From assembly GCA_043228905.1 (NCBI GenBank), contig JBHGNT010000010.1, forward strand, positions 12,772,001 through 12,836,000: a stretch of DNA of 64,000 bases, written 5' to 3'. Positions 60,943 to 64,000 of the stretch are shown here, piece after piece. The translations under genes and the position numbers were made by a program. Numbering within the stretch: the first letter of the stretch is position 1; every line of letters starts with the position of its first letter. The notes beneath the pieces were generated by a model, which saw only the letters and a program-made list of their open reading frames with translations, was not told the DNA's origin and ran no database searches. Origin of the DNA: Azolla caroliniana. Taxonomy: Eukaryota > Polypodiophyta.

Positions 60943-62044
60943 ATGGACAATATCATGTATCGAATTTTCCGACGCATGTCATGTGTTAAGTGTTTCATAA
61001 CTCTAAAACTCTAGACCTAAAGTAGGTGTTACAATATTGTACAATTAACAAAATAAAAAAAATTATGTTTGAAGGATTGATGACAAACTTTTCTTTGATT
61101 TTTCTCCTAACATCAATTTCTAAACTTAATCCCATTATTCAATTAATGGTAGAGGTTTCAAATGAAATTGGACAAAACATTATGTTGTTTGGGACAACAA
61201 GAAGCAGTATATTTGGTTGTGGTTGTTCCTCAATATTGTTACAACAAATTAGTACACCAACAATTATAGTTTGTATAACTTGATACAATTTCAAACAATA
61301 CACATAGATTGCAAAATAATAGTCAACTGTCGATGCGCATTGCACCATGTTTCTTTACTTGTAACAAAGGACTAGAATGGTACATTAAGTAATTCATTCA
61401 CTAAATGAATTCCATTGTAATCAAGTCGCCTGGCATAGTGGCTTTTTACTTGAGACGCTCGAGTACAAGTTGATAAAGAACTTTACTTTGATTTTTTTCT
61501 CCTAACATCAATTTCTAAACTTAATCTCATTATTCAATTAATAGTAGACGTTTCAAATAATCCCATTATTCAAAACATTATGTTATTTGGGACAAGAAGA
61601 AGTAGTATATTTAGTCATGGTTATTGCTCCACATGGTTATAATTATAGTTTGGATAACTTGGTACAATTTTCAAAAATACGCATAGATTGTCGAATAATG
61701 GTGAATTCTCGATGAGCATTGCACCATATTTCTTTATTTGAAGAAGACTACTAGAATATTACATTAACTAATTCATTTACTAAATGAATTCCATTGTAGT
61801 CTAGTTGGTTCGGATCCCAGTTTTTTACATGAGACTCCCGGGTACAACAATAGGCATTGGAAAAACTAGATACATCATAGATTACGCGTTAATGTGGCAA
61901 CGATAAAAACCCTTAAAATTATTAAATCTTAAAAATGAGAGTGTGTTAGAATAATCCTCAGTTTCTCGTTGATGCTTGCGCAATATATAAATATTATTTA
62001 TTAGTAATCAATGATTGCAATATTAAAAAGTACACAAGATATGA

Positions 62045-62116
62045 TCCATTGTAGTCTAGTTGGTTAGGATACTCGCCTCTCACCCGAGAAACCCGGGTTC
62101 AACTCCTGGCAATGGA
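62045..62116 (+). tRNA. tRNA-Glu-like A copy, CTC, well preserved
   Basis: Acceptor and D arm perfect. T stem pairs with one wobble. Single mismatch C31-C39 at the base of the anticodon loop. Variable loop AAAC. Confidence 0.63.
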
Positions 62117-62488
62117 GAAAACAATATCATAGATTAAATTTCCGACGCATATTAGGTGTTAACTCAAAAACTCATTGTTACTCATTCTCCTAAATTCAAT
62201 TTCTAAACTTAATCCCATTATTCCATTAATGGTAGAGGTTTTAAATGAAATTGGACAAAACATTATGTTGTTGGGGACAACAAGAAGCAGTATATCTAGT
62301 TGTGGTTATTCCTCAACATCATAGATCATGAGTTAATGTCGCACCGATAAAAACCCTTGAAATAATTAAATCTTAAAAACAAGAGTGTGTTAGAATAATC
62401 CTCTGTTTCGCGTTGATGCTTGAGCAATATATAAATATTATTTATTACTAATCAATGATTGCAATATTAGAAAGTGCACAAGATGTGT

Positions 62489-62560
62489 TTCATTGTAGTT
62501 TAGTTGGTTAGAATACTCGGTTCTCACCCGAGAAACCTGGGTTCAACTCCCGGGAATGGA
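62489..62560 (+). tRNA. tRNA-Glu-like A copy, CTC
   Basis: Anticodon stem CTCGG/CCGAG perfect, with loop TTCTCAC still reading CTC. T stem pairs with a wobble. Acceptor TTCATTG/GAATGGA has one wobble and one mismatch (7-66). It is the last A copy before the array ends. Confidence 0.55.
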
Positions 62561-62894
62561 AAGGACAATATAATATATCAATTTTTGCGACGCATGTCAT
62601 GTGTTAACTGTTTGATAACTCAAAAACTCAAGACCTAAAGTACTTGTTACAATAATGTACAATTAACAAAATAATCAATATTATGTTTGAAGGATTGATT
62701 AAGAAGTTTGCTTGGATTTTTTTCTCTTAACATCAATTTCTAAACTTAATCCCATTATTCAATTAATAGTAGAGGTTTCAAATGAAATTTGACACAACGT
62801 TATGATGTTGGGGACAAGAAGAAGCAGTATATTTAGTCGTGGTTATTCCTCAACATTGTTACGACCAATGAGTACACCAACAATTATAGTTTGG

Positions 62895-63112
62895 TACTTC
62901 TGTCAGTCCTTTTGAGGACTTGTATAAAAGTGCTCTCGGAGCACAGTTGTATGTATAGAGTGTTATTTTGAATTTTAGTTTTATTGTTCTGCTCTCTCTG
63001 TGTCTCCTTTGTACTCTCTCTCTCTCTCCATTGTTCTCAGTGTTTACCATTCTCTGTTACTGTCCGGCTAAGCCGGGTGTGTCTATTTAACTTCTGCACA
63101 CTAATCTTTACA
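62895..63112 (+). mobile_element. diverged Copia-type LTR fragment
   Basis: Aligns by eye to the 3' half of the Copia LTR at 13610-13850: TCAGTCCTT, GGACTTGTATAAAAGTG (TATA box), GTATGTATAGAGTGT, and a CTCTCT-rich leader ending TTTACA. The left part is missing, cut at the satellite junction. It is not followed by a primer site, so it is the outer end of a 3' or solo LTR. It is a clearly different subfamily from the full element. Confidence 0.75.
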
Positions 63113-63173
63113 TGTTTGCAATAAAAAACCACCAACATCATGGAGTGAGAGATTTAGTGAATTGTTCTGGCAG
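63113..63173 (+). other. short spacer, likely intron remnant
   Basis: 61 bp between the LTR fragment and the first helicase exon. It ends TTGTTCTGGCAG, a plausible 3' splice site. Confidence 0.5.

Positions 63174-64000
<827 letters not shown>

Larger units (their letters stand above)
57957..62894 (+). repeat. tRNA-Glu satellite, block 5
   Basis: Last block. B copies start near 58110 (truncated), 58860, 59855, 60634, 61411 and 61790. 60092-60870 is a complete 779-bp monomer: A copy at its start, T-rich segment about 150 bp after it, B copy at 60634, and the AT-rich pre-A segment at about 60806-60830. The array stops mid-monomer at 62894, after ATAGTTTGG. Confidence 0.93.

Noticed and set aside
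1-62894. rDNA spacer or the usual 150-180 bp centromere satellite.
   Set aside because: No rRNA sequence is present, and the period is about 780 bp with an internal tRNA. A centromeric location cannot be judged from this window.
1-62894. Dispersed SINE family with a tRNA-Glu head.
   Set aside because: All units are head-to-tail in one direction, with no poly(A) or target duplications around single units. Tandem amplification explains the layout better.

Overview
The window is nuclear plant DNA. It holds plant-type L1 LINEs with a CCHC-knuckle ORF1, a Ty1/Copia element with a tRNA-iMet-type primer site, a chromodomain Ty3/Gypsy element, a nuclear-type tRNA-Glu motif, and intron-split exons of a DED1/DDX3-type RNA helicase. 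The species cannot be named from the sequence alone.

About 39 kb is one tandem-repeat family, all in + orientation. The AT-rich monomer is about 780 bp. It lies in five blocks (1-12464, 20637-32019, 38495-41353, 46867-54345, 57957-62894) split by transposon insertions. Each monomer carries a tRNA-Glu-like sequence, called A here: 48 near-full-length copies and 9 partial or disrupted ones. Of the 48, 39 read anticodon CTC, 5 TTC, 2 GTC, 1 CTG and 1 CCC. About 530 bp further on lies a second, degenerate tRNA-like copy, B, with a T-rich anticodon loop (TTTTTAC). The consensus A copy folds as a complete cloverleaf with A and B boxes, and a T-run terminator lies about 155 nt downstream. The monomer therefore looks like a tandemly amplified Pol III unit. 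No single copy here equals the consensus, and most carry private mutations.

Insertions, left to right. LINE-A (12465-20636, minus strand, 5' truncated) is split by a Copia element (13387-19075) with 5-bp target duplications. LINE-B (32020-38494, minus strand, near full length) has a 17-bp target duplication. A Gypsy chromovirus (41354-46866, minus strand) has 5-bp target duplications and LTRs differing at 8 of 426 positions. LINE-C (54346-57956, minus strand) is a longer relative of LINE-A at the same position in its monomer. All the coding regions carry nonsense codons or frameshifts, so none looks autonomous now.

At the right edge the array stops in a diverged Copia-type LTR fragment (62895-63112). 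This is followed within about 60 bp by exons of a DED1/DDX3-like helicase that run off the window. The array therefore lies inside, or has truncated, a protein-coding gene.

The most unusual content is the tRNA-Glu satellite: its two-tRNA monomer, a compensatory acceptor-stem change fixed across the family, synonymous CTC/TTC anticodons, three interleaved monomer subfamilies, and multi-kb duplicated blocks.
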